Shown here: piece by piece, positions 8,527 through 16,705 of the stretch
How the letters are laid out: each line of letters begins with the position of its first letter
Position numbering within the stretch: the stretch's first letter is position 1
Assembly: GCA_023251535.1 (NCBI GenBank)
Contig: JAHEYP010000002.1
Location: 62,001 to 126,000, forward strand
DNA from: Bacteroidota bacterium
GTDB lineage: Bacteria; Bacteroidota; Bacteroidia; AKYH767-A; OLB10
Direction: 5' to 3'
DNA: 64,000 bases
The notes under the pieces: generated by a model
Seen by the model: only the letters and a program-made list of their open reading frames with translations
Database searches by the model: none
What the model was told of the DNA's origin: nothing
Program-made: the position numbers and the translations under genes

Positions 8527-9777
8527 ATGACAGATATATTCGAAAAGATCCGCAAGAATCGCGGTCCTTTAGGGATGCATGCCAAAGATGCGCATGGTTA
8601 TTTCACATTTCCTAAGTTAGAAGGAGAAATCTCTAACAAGATGATTTTCCGTGGGAAGGAAAGATTAGTATGGAGTTTAAACAACTACTTAGGATTAGCG
8701 AACCATCCGGAAGTACGCAAGGCGGATGCTGAAGCGGCTGCTGAATACGGATTTGCTTTACCTATGGGAGCACGCATGATGTCGGGGAATTCGAATCCGC
8801 ATGAGCAACTAGAGGCGGAATTATCGTCGTTTATGAGCAAAGAAGACACTATTCTATTGAACTTCGGGTATCAAGGAATGGTAAGTGCTATTGATGCATT
8901 AGTAGATCGTCACGATGTGATTGTGTATGATTCGGAAGCGCATGCATGTATTATCGACGGATTACGTTTACACATGGGTAAGCGATTTGTATATCCACAT
9001 AACGACATGACGAGCCTTGAGAAGCAGCTTGAGCGTGCTACAAAACTAGTAGAAGGCACTAACGGCGGAATCATGGTTATTACCGAAGGAGTATTTGGGA
9101 TGTCGGGCGACCAAGGAAAATTAAAAGAAGTTGTTGAATTAAAGAAAAAATTCAGCTTCCGACTATTTGTTGACGATGCTCATGGCTTTGGAACGATGGG
9201 TAAAACAGGAGCGGGCACAGCGGAGCATCAAGGAGTACAAGACGGAATTGACATCTACTTTGGGACGTTTGCCAAATCGATGGCATTAATTGGAGCATTC
9301 ATTAGTAGCGACGAACAAGTAGTAGAATACTTACGCTACAATATGCGATCACAAATTTTTGCGAAAGCATTACCGATGCCATTAGTAATGGGAGCCTTAA
9401 AGCGACTTGAGCTATTAAGAACGCAGCCTGAACTTAAAAACAAGTTATGGGAAATTACGAATGCATTACAAAGCGGATTACGTAACGAAGGATTTGAATT
9501 AGGCAATACCGACTCCCCTGTTACGCCGGTATACCTAAACGGAACTATTCCAGAAGCAACAAACTTGATTCTCGATTTACGTGAGAACTACGATATTTTC
9601 TGCTCGATGGTAGTATATCCAGTAGTACCAAAAGGAGTAATTATGTTACGCCTTATCCCTACTGCAGTTCACACGATTGCTGATGTAGAATATACTATTA
9701 AAGCATTCAAAGACGTGAAGAACAATTTAGCGGCAGGGAAATACAACGTAGACAAAATTGTAACTACGATTTCTTAA
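8527..9777 (+). CDS. Alpha-oxoamine synthase family PLP enzyme (serine palmitoyltransferase or cysteate acyltransferase-like)
   Basis: Enzymes of this family condense an acyl thioester with an amino acid. In Bacteroidota, members close to this one are proposed to make the long-chain base of sphingolipids (serine) or of sulfonolipids such as capnine (cysteate). The 416-residue product from the ATG at 8527 (MTDIFEKIRKNRGPLG) shows the PLP features: H139 in EAHACIIDG, D216 and H219 in VDDAHGFG, and the Schiff-base K250 in GTFAKSM. Annotation pipelines often call it 2-amino-3-ketobutyrate CoA ligase. The sequence alone does not decide the amino-acid substrate. It is followed by the histone-H1-like gene. 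Confidence 0.85.
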   Translation: MTDIFEKIRKNRGPLGMHAKDAHGYFTFPKLEGEISNKMIFRGKERLVWSLNNYLGLANHPEVRKADAEAAAEYGFALPMGARMMSGNSNPHEQLEAELSSFMSKEDTILLNFGYQGMVSAIDALVDRHDVIVYDSEAHACIIDGLRLHMGKRFVYPHNDMTSLEKQLERATKLVEGTNGGIMVITEGVFGMSGDQGKLKEVVELKKKFSFRLFVDDAHGFGTMGKTGAGTAEHQGVQDGIDIYFGTFAKSMALIGAFISSDEQVVEYLRYNMRSQIFAKALPMPLVMGALKRLELLRTQPELKNKLWEITNALQSGLRNEGFELGNTDSPVTPVYLNGTIPEATNLILDLRENYDIFCSMVVYPVVPKGVIMLRLIPTAVHTIADVEYTIKAFKDVKNNLAAGKYNVDKIVTTIS

Positions 9778-9819
9778 TCACCGCTTCACTGCAATTGTAC
9801 CTATTTAAAAACCTAAATA

Positions 9820-10116
9820 ATGAAGTCAACCAAGCAAGTTAAATCTACCGCAACTGCAAAAAAAGGCAGTGCTGTTAAAGTCATTGGATTTAAATTGACG
9901 AATGTAGATTCGGTAGCTGCTGCACCTAAAAAGGCGGCAAAGAAAGCTGCTAAAAAAGTGGTAAAAAAGACGGCGGCGAAACCTGCTAAAAAGGCGGCGA
10001 AGAAAGCACCAGCGAAGAAAGCGGCACCTAAAGCAAAAGCAGTGAAGAAAACGGTAAAGAAAGTAGTAAAGAAAACTGTTAAGAAAGTAGCGAAGAAAGC
10101 TGCTAAGAAAAAATAA
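9820..10116 (+). CDS. Histone-H1-like Lys/Ala-rich protein
   Basis: This is a very basic 98-residue protein. The first 30 residues are mixed (SAVKVIGFKLTNVDS). The remainder is low-complexity KKAAKKAAKKVVKK-type repeats, like the C-terminal tail of eukaryotic H1 and the bacterial Hc1/AlgP-type proteins. Such tails bind and condense DNA, so a nucleoid or regulatory role is the natural inference; no fold can be assigned. The DNA is repetitive and prone to copy-number change. A strong terminator follows at 10138. Confidence 0.8.
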   Translation: MKSTKQVKSTATAKKGSAVKVIGFKLTNVDSVAAAPKKAAKKAAKKVVKKTAAKPAKKAAKKAPAKKAAPKAKAVKKTVKKVVKKTVKKVAKKAAKKK

Positions 10117-10137
10117 GTTTTTAAAGGAATAAGAAAA

Positions 10138-10164
10138 GGCCTCTGAGAAATCGGAGGCTTTTTT
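10138..10164 (+). terminator. Intrinsic terminator after the histone-H1-like gene
   Basis: GCCTCTGA (10139-10146) and TCGGAGGC (10151-10158) form an 8-bp stem with a GAAA tetraloop, followed by TTTTTT. Confidence 0.93.
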
Positions 10165-10189
10165 AGTATTTAGTAGTTTATAAAGTTTA

Positions 10190-10219
10190 AAAAAACGGCT
10201 GCTTGAATTAGTAGCCGTT
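10190..10219 (-). terminator. Minus-strand terminator stranded beyond repeat copy A
   Basis: AACGGCT (10194-10200) pairs with AGCCGTT (10213-10219), and on the minus strand the stem runs into a T tract. It closely resembles the terminator at 14138-14169. No minus-strand gene ends near it: the closest is at 10797, with repeat copy A in between. Confidence 0.7.
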
Positions 10220-10304
10220 GGTAATTGTTATTGATTTTTATTATTCAATGTTTGAGCAAATTTTTTTTGTGAAAATTTCTAGAAGTATTGAAAACAAATT
10301 TGTC

Positions 10305-10802
10305 AATTATAGAAATTTAGGATTTACCGAAATCCTTCTTCCAACCCACAACTATTGAATAGTCGAATAAAAGATTAAGATTTATGGAAACTTTTAAGGT
10401 ATTTAATTCTGTTGTGGATCCTATTTTAATGCACACCTACAGCGTGCCTTAGATTACCGTTATGTGTTAAGTTAGAATAAATCGCCCCTACAGGGCGAAT
10501 AATCATAAAACTTCAATGTAGTGATTAAATCTCCCCTTTTTGGCGAATAAAAATACTCTTTCAATACAAAGAATAAATCGCTCTTTCAAGCCTCAAATAG
10601 TGTTTCTTTCTATCGTTCTATCCGCAAAAAATTAAGTCGGATGTTCCGCATCGAATAGAGATTCGGATATACCGATCGACAATAGAAATGTCGCTGGAAA
10701 AAAATTCATTGACTTAAAGAGATCAATGTCACCAACGATAATAAATTACTATTGAAGTGGGAATTTATATTAAAATTGAATATCTATTAAAGTTGATCAA
10801 GC
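10305..10802 (+). repeat. Dispersed noncoding repeat, copy A
   Basis: About 500 bases that align by eye with 19202-19753 (copy C) and in part with 13908-14105 (copy B). Shared landmarks, in order, are the palindrome ACTATTGAATAGT, the stretch GTGGATCC(C/T)ATTTTA, GCGTGCCTT, a TCGCCC/GGGCGA hairpin (about 10491-10507) and TTTCTTTCTATCGTT. Copy A lacks the CCCTGAAGT stem-loop that B and C carry. I saw no open frame of note in it. Its right end meets the stop codon of the gene at 10797. Confidence 0.85.
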
Positions 10803-11768
10803 TATTCTAGCGACGTTCTCAAAGCGCAGGCCTGATTGGTTTGCAACATTAGCACCTAATTGTAAAGTTGTGGTAATAGCCGATGCGCTATTAATACCAA
10901 CGTACCGATTACCTGCATTAAGTTTTGGATTAATGCGTAAATCGCCAGTACTGAGTGATTGAAAATCGGTATAGATACCGGTATTTACACCATTTTGTTG
11001 GGTATGTGTAAGTCTTAATTGGGGTTGTATGAGTCCTCCATCTAATACTTCCAAGCGTCTTGCCGGGCGCAATGCTGTATTTGGAGTGCCAATTTTATAA
11101 AAATTACCGATCCCAAAATTACCCTCGTAGCTAATTCTAGCCATTTCTTGACCATCATAATCACCTGAAATACCATTTGTACCTGGGATGGTAGTAAAAA
11201 TAAATCTTAAATCATTTAAATTATCTGTAAGAGTTGAAGCGTTGTCGCCCCAACTAATTACTGCGTCCATATTATCGGTCCAAATTTGGCTAGTAGTAGG
11301 ATTTACGAATTCCTGTTTTAATCCAAAATACATATTATCAGTGTTTGCTGCTGTATATGTGCCCACATCCATCCAAGATCTATGCCCTAAAGTTCCTGGG
11401 ACAATTCCGTGACCTAAATGAAGTAACGCACCCGGTTTAGACCCGGGTAAAGTCCAGAGCAAACTGCTTTCTCTTATACTAACTCTACCAACTTCAAACG
11501 AATTCGAACCACTAGGCGAAGTCAAAACATCGGTTGAAATATCCATTCTTAATTTTGCTAATGGAGTTAAATTTAAGCCAGTGTTGGTGTAGAAATTAAT
11601 AGGCTGGTTGGCTCGTTCATGTTTAATAGTTAATGGGAATGGTTGGTTTACGTCCCAGCCGACGTAGTCGGAAGAACCACCAAAGTTGTTTGTTGCTGAA
11701 ACTTGAGCTTCCATTTTGTAAATGGAAAGTACGGTCAGAATAATGCTAAAATAAATTTTTGTTTTCAT
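10797..11768 (-). CDS. Exported protein, probably truncated at its C-terminus by repeat copy A
   Basis: The ATG at 11768 (MKTKIYFSIILTVLSIYKMEAQ, a signal peptide) gives 323 residues; an earlier in-frame ATG lies too near the upstream stop. The body (NFYTNTGLNLTPLAKLRM, GGLIQPQLRLTHTQQ, RYVGINSASAITTTLQLGAN) is of the kind that in Bacteroidota surface proteins usually continues well beyond GLRF. Here it ends abruptly with ENVARIA and a stop at the edge of repeat copy A, and the operon terminator lies about 580 bp further on. I infer a 3' truncation by the repeat. It is the last gene of the operon with 12735-11779. Function unknown. Confidence 0.65.
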   Translation of the reverse strand: MKTKIYFSIILTVLSIYKMEAQVSATNNFGGSSDYVGWDVNQPFPLTIKHERANQPINFYTNTGLNLTPLAKLRMDISTDVLTSPSGSNSFEVGRVSIRESSLLWTLPGSKPGALLHLGHGIVPGTLGHRSWMDVGTYTAANTDNMYFGLKQEFVNPTTSQIWTDNMDAVISWGDNASTLTDNLNDLRFIFTTIPGTNGISGDYDGQEMARISYEGNFGIGNFYKIGTPNTALRPARRLEVLDGGLIQPQLRLTHTQQNGVNTGIYTDFQSLSTGDLRINPKLNAGNRYVGINSASAITTTLQLGANVANQSGLRFENVARIA

Positions 11769-11778
11769 GCTTTTAAGT

Positions 11779-12735
11779 TTAAAATTGAACAATTAATTTA
11801 TGAATTGAGAAAGCGTTTTTGATTTTGATTTTGATTAAGTATAGTCCATTTTCAATTGAATATGGCAAAACGAAAGTGTATCTCTTTGAAGGAACAATTT
11901 CTTCTTTTAAAACGGATGTTCCTGTGAAGTTGATTAGTTCAATTTCATCAAAAAGATTGTTTGCTTCTAAATTAACTATGGAATTTGTAGGATTTGGATA
12001 GATTTTTATATTTTGCTGAGTTGAGTTTTTAATAATACCTGTCCATGTTTGGTTATACAATGAATCGGTAGTTATACAAACATCATCGATATAATAATAT
12101 GCGGCATCATATAATGTAATTAAATGCAAGGTATCCGTATTAGCATCATCAAAAAAATTACCTATTTCCAAATACTTGTAAGCTGAATCAGCAATAAATG
12201 AAGTTTCCAATCTTACCCATAGCAGCGAGTCTTTTAAGATTGAATCAGTATACAATAGTGCAGAATTTGTAAGAGGCGGTTTACAGCAGCTATCAAATGA
12301 AACGGTAGATAAATTTATTCCTAATTTGTCTATGGCAATACCCAAAACATCAGCGTAATTTATGTAAAAAGAAACAAAATATTTAGTTCCAATTATGCAG
12401 GGGGAGTTAAGTTGCGCTCCAATAAATTCACGATAATTGGGCCCGCTTGGAGCAAAAGGTTTACGATAAGCATATATCCCAGCCATCCCATTGCCACTAT
12501 GCGCATATTGAAATCCGAAGCTAGAATTGGGAACATTTAAGCCGGTAGGGTCGCAGGCATTAAAATAATCGGGTGAATTGCCAAAGTTTAACCAATGTTG
12601 GCAAGCATCTATTTGATTTGTAGCGTTTGGGCAATACACCGTATCTTCAAAGCTTGGGTTTGGCACTAAGTTTTGTTGGGCTTTAGAGGAAAAGCTAAGT
12701 ATAAAAATGAACAAAATAGAAAGCAAGTGCTTCAT
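11779..12735 (-). CDS. T9SS sorting-domain protein, second copy of the paralogous family
   Basis: This 318-residue exported protein has a signal peptide ending near KAQQ. It then shows the family landmarks: NLVPNPSFEDTVYCP, HWLNFGNSPDYFNAC, FDSCCKPP with paired cysteines, and YYYIDDVCITTDSLYN. A T9SS-type C-terminal domain follows (IYPNPTNSIVNLEAN onward). It is closest to the 12806-13768 gene, and the sequences just upstream of both starts also match, which points to tandem duplication of a promoter-plus-gene unit. The next gene begins 10 bp after its stop. Function unknown. Confidence 0.85.
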   Translation of the reverse strand: MKHLLSILFIFILSFSSKAQQNLVPNPSFEDTVYCPNATNQIDACQHWLNFGNSPDYFNACDPTGLNVPNSSFGFQYAHSGNGMAGIYAYRKPFAPSGPNYREFIGAQLNSPCIIGTKYFVSFYINYADVLGIAIDKLGINLSTVSFDSCCKPPLTNSALLYTDSILKDSLLWVRLETSFIADSAYKYLEIGNFFDDANTDTLHLITLYDAAYYYIDDVCITTDSLYNQTWTGIIKNSTQQNIKIYPNPTNSIVNLEANNLFDEIELINFTGTSVLKEEIVPSKRYTFVLPYSIENGLYLIKIKIKNAFSIHKLIVQF

Positions 12736-12756
12736 GGAAAGAAGAGTTAGTTAATG

Positions 12757-12764
12757 TGAAGGTA
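12757..12764 (-). promoter_or_regulatory. Possible -7 box, duplicated upstream of the second paralogue
   Basis: The minus strand reads TACCTTCA, close to TAnnTTTG. The surrounding 50 bases match those upstream of the gene at 13768. The -33 TTG present in that other copy is changed here. Confidence 0.35.
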
Positions 12765-12805
12765 ATTAATATTATTATATGTTGGAAATAAATTCTAAAT
12801 TGTGG

Positions 12806-13768
12806 TTAGGGCTCAATTAGCAGTTTTTGAACAGTATTGGAGGATTGTGTTTTGATAGATACGAAGTACAATCCCGGTTTAAAATCACTTACATTAATTT
12901 GAAGATTTAATTCATCTATATTCTTGATACTTGCTATTTCTACTCCTGCCAAATTAAAGATGCTAATTTGATGTACAAATTCTTTTGTCATTATAGTTAC
13001 ATTCCTATTTGCGGGATTAGGGAATAAATCGACATGGAGATTTTCGAGGTTTTGAGAGGGAATCCCTGTCCAAATCTCATTATATAATGAATCTGTACTA
13101 ACACAAACATCATCTATATAATAGTAACTTGCATCAGGTCCAATTCCTAGTCTTACTGTATCAGTATTTTGATCAGTAAATAAATTTCCTATTACTAAAT
13201 ATTGATAAGCCGAATCAGCAATAAATGAACTTGAAATTTTGACCCATGCTACGGAATCTTGTAAAATACTGTCTGTATAGAAAGTGCAAATATTATCGAC
13301 AGGTGGATGACAACAACTATCAAAAAGGACAGTTGAAAAATCCAAACAAAGTTTATTACTTGCAATTGCTGTATTAGTATTATATGAAAAATTAGCGTAA
13401 AATGAAAAATAGTACTTTTGGCCGATGACCAAATTACTTGTTAATTGTATACCGATGAATTCTCGATAATTAGGGCCAGCAGGTGAATTTGGTATACGAT
13501 ATGAAATAATCCCAGCCATAGCATTGCTGGTATGTGCATATTGAAATCCGAAGCCGTAGTTGAAGGGTGGCCCACCAAAACCGGTACAAGTATTAAAATA
13601 GTCTGGCGAATTTCCAAAATTCATCCAATTGGCACAAACATCCATTTGGTTTGTACCAAATGGGCAATACACCGTATCTTCAAAGCTAGGGTTTGGCACT
13701 AAGTTTTGCTGCGCTTGGGAAGAAAAGCAGAGCATAAAAAGCAACAAAATAGAAAGCAAGTGTTTCAT
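12806..13768 (-). CDS. T9SS sorting-domain protein, third copy of the paralogous family
   Basis: A 320-residue exported protein with a signal peptide (cleavage near SQAQQ), the opening NLVPNPSFEDTVYCP, the Cys-Cys site in FDSCCHPP, YYYIDDVCVSTDSLYN, and a C-terminal T9SS domain from LFPNPANRNVTI. Compared with the other two copies the middle is the most variable part, while the start, the Cys pair and the region before the sorting domain are nearly constant. It is the first gene of a minus-strand run 12806, 11779, 10797. A ligand-binding or adhesive surface role is an inference from the fold type only. Confidence 0.85.
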   Translation of the reverse strand: MKHLLSILLLFMLCFSSQAQQNLVPNPSFEDTVYCPFGTNQMDVCANWMNFGNSPDYFNTCTGFGGPPFNYGFGFQYAHTSNAMAGIISYRIPNSPAGPNYREFIGIQLTSNLVIGQKYYFSFYANFSYNTNTAIASNKLCLDFSTVLFDSCCHPPVDNICTFYTDSILQDSVAWVKISSSFIADSAYQYLVIGNLFTDQNTDTVRLGIGPDASYYYIDDVCVSTDSLYNEIWTGIPSQNLENLHVDLFPNPANRNVTIMTKEFVHQISIFNLAGVEIASIKNIDELNLQINVSDFKPGLYFVSIKTQSSNTVQKLLIEP

Positions 13769-13789
13769 GGTAAGAAGAGTTAGTTATTG

Positions 13790-13820
13790 TGAAGGTAAAT
13801 AATATTATTATTTGTTGCAA
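13790..13820 (-). promoter_or_regulatory. Possible promoter of the third paralogue
   Basis: On the minus strand TTG (13818-13820) and TACCTTCA (13790-13797) are 20 bases apart. The -7 box differs from TAnnTTTG at its last two bases. Confidence 0.4.
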
Positions 13821-13907
13821 ATAAAAAAAGTCGCCTCACTTAGTGAATGAAAAAAATCAGCTCTGTATTATTTATTTATCGAAAATTAGAATGAGATAGT
13901 TCTACTT

Positions 13908-14105
13908 TTGGGGTGTAGTTAACGCTATTGGGAATCCCATTTTATTGCACACCCCTGAAGTAGTCTCCTTCGTCGTCACTTCAGGGTTGCACAGCGTGCC
14001 TTAGGTTACCGTTAAGGGTTAAGTTAGAATAAATCGCCCCTACACAGCAGATGAATATTAACTTCCAATGTAGATAATATATAGCCACAATAGGGCTTAT
14101 TTTTA
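13908..14105 (+). repeat. Dispersed noncoding repeat, copy B (partial)
   Basis: About 200 bases that match the central part of copies A and C in the same orientation. It contains the CCCTGAAGT (13953-13961) / ACTTCAGGG (13978-13986) stem-loop with its conserved 16-base loop, then GCACAGCGTGCCTTAGGTTACC and AAATCGCCCCTACA. The similarity fades after about 14105. Confidence 0.8.
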
Positions 14106-14137
14106 TTGGGTATTTCGCGATGTTAATATTATGGCAT

Positions 14138-14169
14138 AAAAAAACGGCTACTTTTTTTGGGTAGCCGTT
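14138..14169 (-). terminator. Intrinsic terminator of the FKBP gene pair
   Basis: AACGGCTAC (14143-14151) pairs with GTAGCCGTT (14161-14169), followed on the minus strand by a T run. It lies 17 bp after the stop at 14187. Confidence 0.93.
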
Positions 14170-14186
14170 CGTGTTTATGTTGTTTT

Positions 14187-15056
14187 TTATTCTCCGATTT
14201 TTGTTAATTCTACATCGTAATACACGGCGCCGGGGTTTTTGAGTTTGTTGGTTCCCATAAGTCCTTTGCGGTTTTTGGTATCGAGGATTATGCGGTAGAT
14301 CCCTCCTACTTTGAGGTTGGCTGTTGCGATGTTCCAAACGTTTGGTACTTCTGGAGCCCCTAATATATATCCCAACTCTTTTCCCATTTGGCTGCTAGAA
14401 TCGAAAATTTCGCCAGTAAGTAATTTACCAACATATTGAATTTGGACTCTTTCTCCCGATTTAGGATGTTCTCCTTTTCCTTCTTTGATGGTTAAGAAGT
14501 AAAATCCAGGTTGTACTGGTTCCATGGGCAAACTATTTTGTGCCAAATAGTTTTCTATTTGCAGGCGATCGTTTTGCTCTATCGCTGCATTTTTTTCTTT
14601 TTGTTCTTTGTCGAATTCAGCTTTATTAATGATTTGCTTTAAGCGAACATCAAATCGCATTTTATCGCCTTTGTGCATAAACGGAGGCAATTGGGTACGA
14701 AAAAGTTTTTCGAAGATTGAATCGGCTGACACAACGAATGCGGCTGAGTCACCTTCGCCCATCAATGCGAATCCTTCTTCTAATCCACCAGCAAACAAGG
14801 GTTGCATTAACTCGATAAGGAAACTATCGCCCAATACTTTCGAATCGTATAATACCGAGTCGTTCATAGTGCGATACGATAAATGTAATTTCATAATATC
14901 TCCTACCTTGGGTTTCTTCCCTCCCTTTTCTTCAAAAAACTGATATTGGAGTCCGCTAGGCGTTGTTGTTTTCCCTGCTTTTTTACAAGAAGATACCAAG
15001 AAGACCAGGACCCCGATCAGGCATCCCCACTTAACTACTGAATAGATCTTTTTCAT
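14187..15056 (-). CDS. FKBP-type peptidyl-prolyl isomerase lipoprotein with two FKBP-like domains
   Basis: This 289-residue protein starts with a lipoprotein signal (lipobox VSSC, lipidated Cys near residue 24). It has one FKBP-like domain at about residues 35-130 (GDIMKLHLSYRTMNDSVLYDS, split here only by motif) and a second at about 195-289 with GERVQIQYVGKLLTGEIFDSS. FKBP enzymes speed proline isomerisation during folding, and a lipidated one would act in the periplasm on exported proteins. The start is 1 bp from the end of the gldI-like gene, so the two are translationally coupled. The first domain is divergent and may act in binding only. Confidence 0.88.
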   Translation of the reverse strand: MKKIYSVVKWGCLIGVLVFLVSSCKKAGKTTTPSGLQYQFFEEKGGKKPKVGDIMKLHLSYRTMNDSVLYDSKVLGDSFLIELMQPLFAGGLEEGFALMGEGDSAAFVVSADSIFEKLFRTQLPPFMHKGDKMRFDVRLKQIINKAEFDKEQKEKNAAIEQNDRLQIENYLAQNSLPMEPVQPGFYFLTIKEGKGEHPKSGERVQIQYVGKLLTGEIFDSSSQMGKELGYILGAPEVPNVWNIATANLKVGGIYRIILDTKNRKGLMGTNKLKNPGAVYYDVELTKIGE

Positions 15057-15057
15057 T

Positions 15058-15621
15058 TTATTTAGTTGATACTTTTAAGACTTCGATATTATATATTAAA
15101 CTTTCTCCACCTTGTATTTTATCGCCATCGCCAGTTAATCCGTAGGCTAAATAAGAGGGAATGATAAGCATTGCAGTACTTCCTTGCGGGATACTCAAGA
15201 GCGCTTCTTGGAGTCCGCCTGGCTCATTACTTTGTCCCATGGTAAATCCTAATACTCCCGAGCTGTCGCTTGAGTAGATATAGCTTCCATCGAGATGAGT
15301 AATGGTATAATTTAGTTCTACATCCGACATCATTCGAGGTGTAGGACCTGTTCCTTTTTTAATGATTTTATAACGCAATCCTGTAGCGGTTTTTTCCATC
15401 ACCCACTGTTTCTTGGCCACAAAATCTTCAATATTTTTCTGTTCAGCCTGCATACGCGCTTTATTACGAGCGATGAGCGATTCTTTCATATCGCCTTGCT
15501 CTTTTTCATCGCCAACAAGTTGTTCGGAAGAAGCTGCTTCTTTTTTATTTTCAGGTCCTGCGCAAGCATAAAATAGCATGGCTATCAACAGCATAGCGCC
15601 TAAAATAAATTGTTTTTTCAT
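15058..15621 (-). CDS. gldI: FKBP-type peptidyl-prolyl isomerase lipoprotein, GldI-like
   Basis: This 187-residue lipoprotein has the lipobox FYAC, a helical linker and one FKBP domain (about 95-187, including DVELNYTITHLDGSYIYSS and IPSYLAYGLTG). Length, lipidation and position next to an NrnA-type DHH gene divergent from ndk match GldI of gliding Flavobacteria, where it is needed for motility and for folding of T9SS components. No other gld genes are in the window, so the symbol rests on family resemblance and synteny. The start overlaps the stop of nrnA by ATGA. Confidence 0.75.
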   Translation of the reverse strand: MKKQFILGAMLLIAMLFYACAGPENKKEAASSEQLVGDEKEQGDMKESLIARNKARMQAEQKNIEDFVAKKQWVMEKTATGLRYKIIKKGTGPTPRMMSDVELNYTITHLDGSYIYSSDSSGVLGFTMGQSNEPGGLQEALLSIPQGSTAMLIIPSYLAYGLTGDGDKIQGGESLIYNIEVLKVSTK

Positions 15622-16643
15622 TTCGAGAGTTCCTCCAGATAAGAAGGCAGCAAAGCTACAAATTTGGCTACTGTATCTTTCAACGACAAAGATGAACGTC
15701 CGCCGGCAGCATTTTTATGACCTCCTCCCTCAAAATGCTTTTCCGCGAGTGCTTTCACCGAGAAATCACCTTTAGAGCGGAAAGAAATTTTCACGATTCC
15801 GTCACGTTCACTAAAGAGCGCGGCCATTTTCATGCCTTTGATACTTAATCCGTAATTCACAATTCCCTCGAGGTCGCCCGATTGATGTTTAAACTTCTGC
15901 ATATCCTCTTTAGTAGCCTCAAAAAACACGGTATGGAACTCCGGTTTTACCGTCATTTGATTCAGCAAAGAATTCCCGAGGAAGCGCAAGCGAGATTCCG
16001 ACGAAGTATCATAGATAGCCTCATGCACGTAATCGTTACGCATACCTGTCTCGAGCAAAGCCGCAATAACGCGGTGAGTTGTTGGAGTAACCGAATTAAA
16101 ACGGAAGCTACCAGTATCGGTCATGATACCAGCATAGAGGCAAGCAGCCGAATCTTTATCGATTAACTGAGTACCATTGAGGGCATCTATAAGGTGGTAC
16201 ACTAACTCGCACGTAGATCCCACTTTAGCATCAGAAAAAGTAAAATGGCAGAAATCCTTAGGATCGAGATGATGATCGAGCATAAGTTTAATTCCTGTAG
16301 CATTTACCAACGTATCGTGAAGAGCCTCAACGCGGCGAGGGTCGTTAAAATCGAGACAGCAGATAAAAGTAGCCTTTTTAAAAAGCTCCTTTGCTTTCGC
16401 AGAATCGCGTAAGAAATCGGTAACAAGATCGCTATCCTTCATCCAGCTTAAAAAATCGGGAAATTCGGAAGGAACGACCACATGAACAGAGTGTCCGATA
16501 GCCTTAAAATACGCTGCCAAACCGAGGGAAGAGCCTAGCGCATCGCCATCGGGTTTGTGGTGAGTAGTAATAACGATCTCCTGTTTACTGGAAATCAGCT
16601 GTTTAAGTTCAGCAATCTTATTTTGATCGAACACAGGTTTCAT
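15618..16643 (-). CDS. nrnA: DHH-family bifunctional oligoribonuclease / PAP phosphatase NrnA
   Basis: NrnA degrades very short RNA oligomers and dephosphorylates 3'-phosphoadenosine 5'-phosphate. The ATG at 16643 (MKPVFDQNKIAELK) gives 341 residues; the longer frame runs through the ndk promoter. The DHH domain shows THHKPDGDALGSSLG, the eponymous LDHHLD motif and SFRFNS. The C-terminal DHHA1 domain has FEGGGHKNAAGG, which binds the nucleic-acid 3' end. A -7 box at 16653-16660 gives a nearly leaderless transcript. The stop overlaps gldI. Confidence 0.93.
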   Translation of the reverse strand: MKPVFDQNKIAELKQLISSKQEIVITTHHKPDGDALGSSLGLAAYFKAIGHSVHVVVPSEFPDFLSWMKDSDLVTDFLRDSAKAKELFKKATFICCLDFNDPRRVEALHDTLVNATGIKLMLDHHLDPKDFCHFTFSDAKVGSTCELVYHLIDALNGTQLIDKDSAACLYAGIMTDTGSFRFNSVTPTTHRVIAALLETGMRNDYVHEAIYDTSSESRLRFLGNSLLNQMTVKPEFHTVFFEATKEDMQKFKHQSGDLEGIVNYGLSIKGMKMAALFSERDGIVKISFRSKGDFSVKALAEKHFEGGGHKNAAGGRSSLSLKDTVAKFVALLPSYLEELSK

Positions 16644-16644
16644 A

Positions 16645-16683
16645 TTGTGAGTCAAAATTAAAGGAATTACCTTTGCAGCCCAA
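16645..16683. promoter_or_regulatory. Interleaved divergent promoters of nrnA and ndk
   Basis: Plus strand (ndk): TTG at 16645-16647 and TACCTTTG at 16668-16675, spacer 20. Minus strand (nrnA): TTG at 16681-16683 and TAATTTTG at 16653-16660, spacer 20. Each -7 box lies in the spacer of the other promoter, so RNA polymerase should not be able to occupy both at once. Confidence 0.8.
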
Positions 16684-16705
16684 TTAGAAATACGCAATAA
16701 ATAAA

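Noticed and set aside
9820-10116. Lys/Ala repeats as a frameshifted low-complexity artefact
   Set aside because: The frame is uninterrupted, has a plausible start and is followed at once by a strong terminator, as expected for a real gene.
10305-10802. Repeat copy A as an insertion sequence
   Set aside because: No transposase frame, no terminal inverted repeats and no clear target duplication were seen, so it is listed as a noncoding repeat only.
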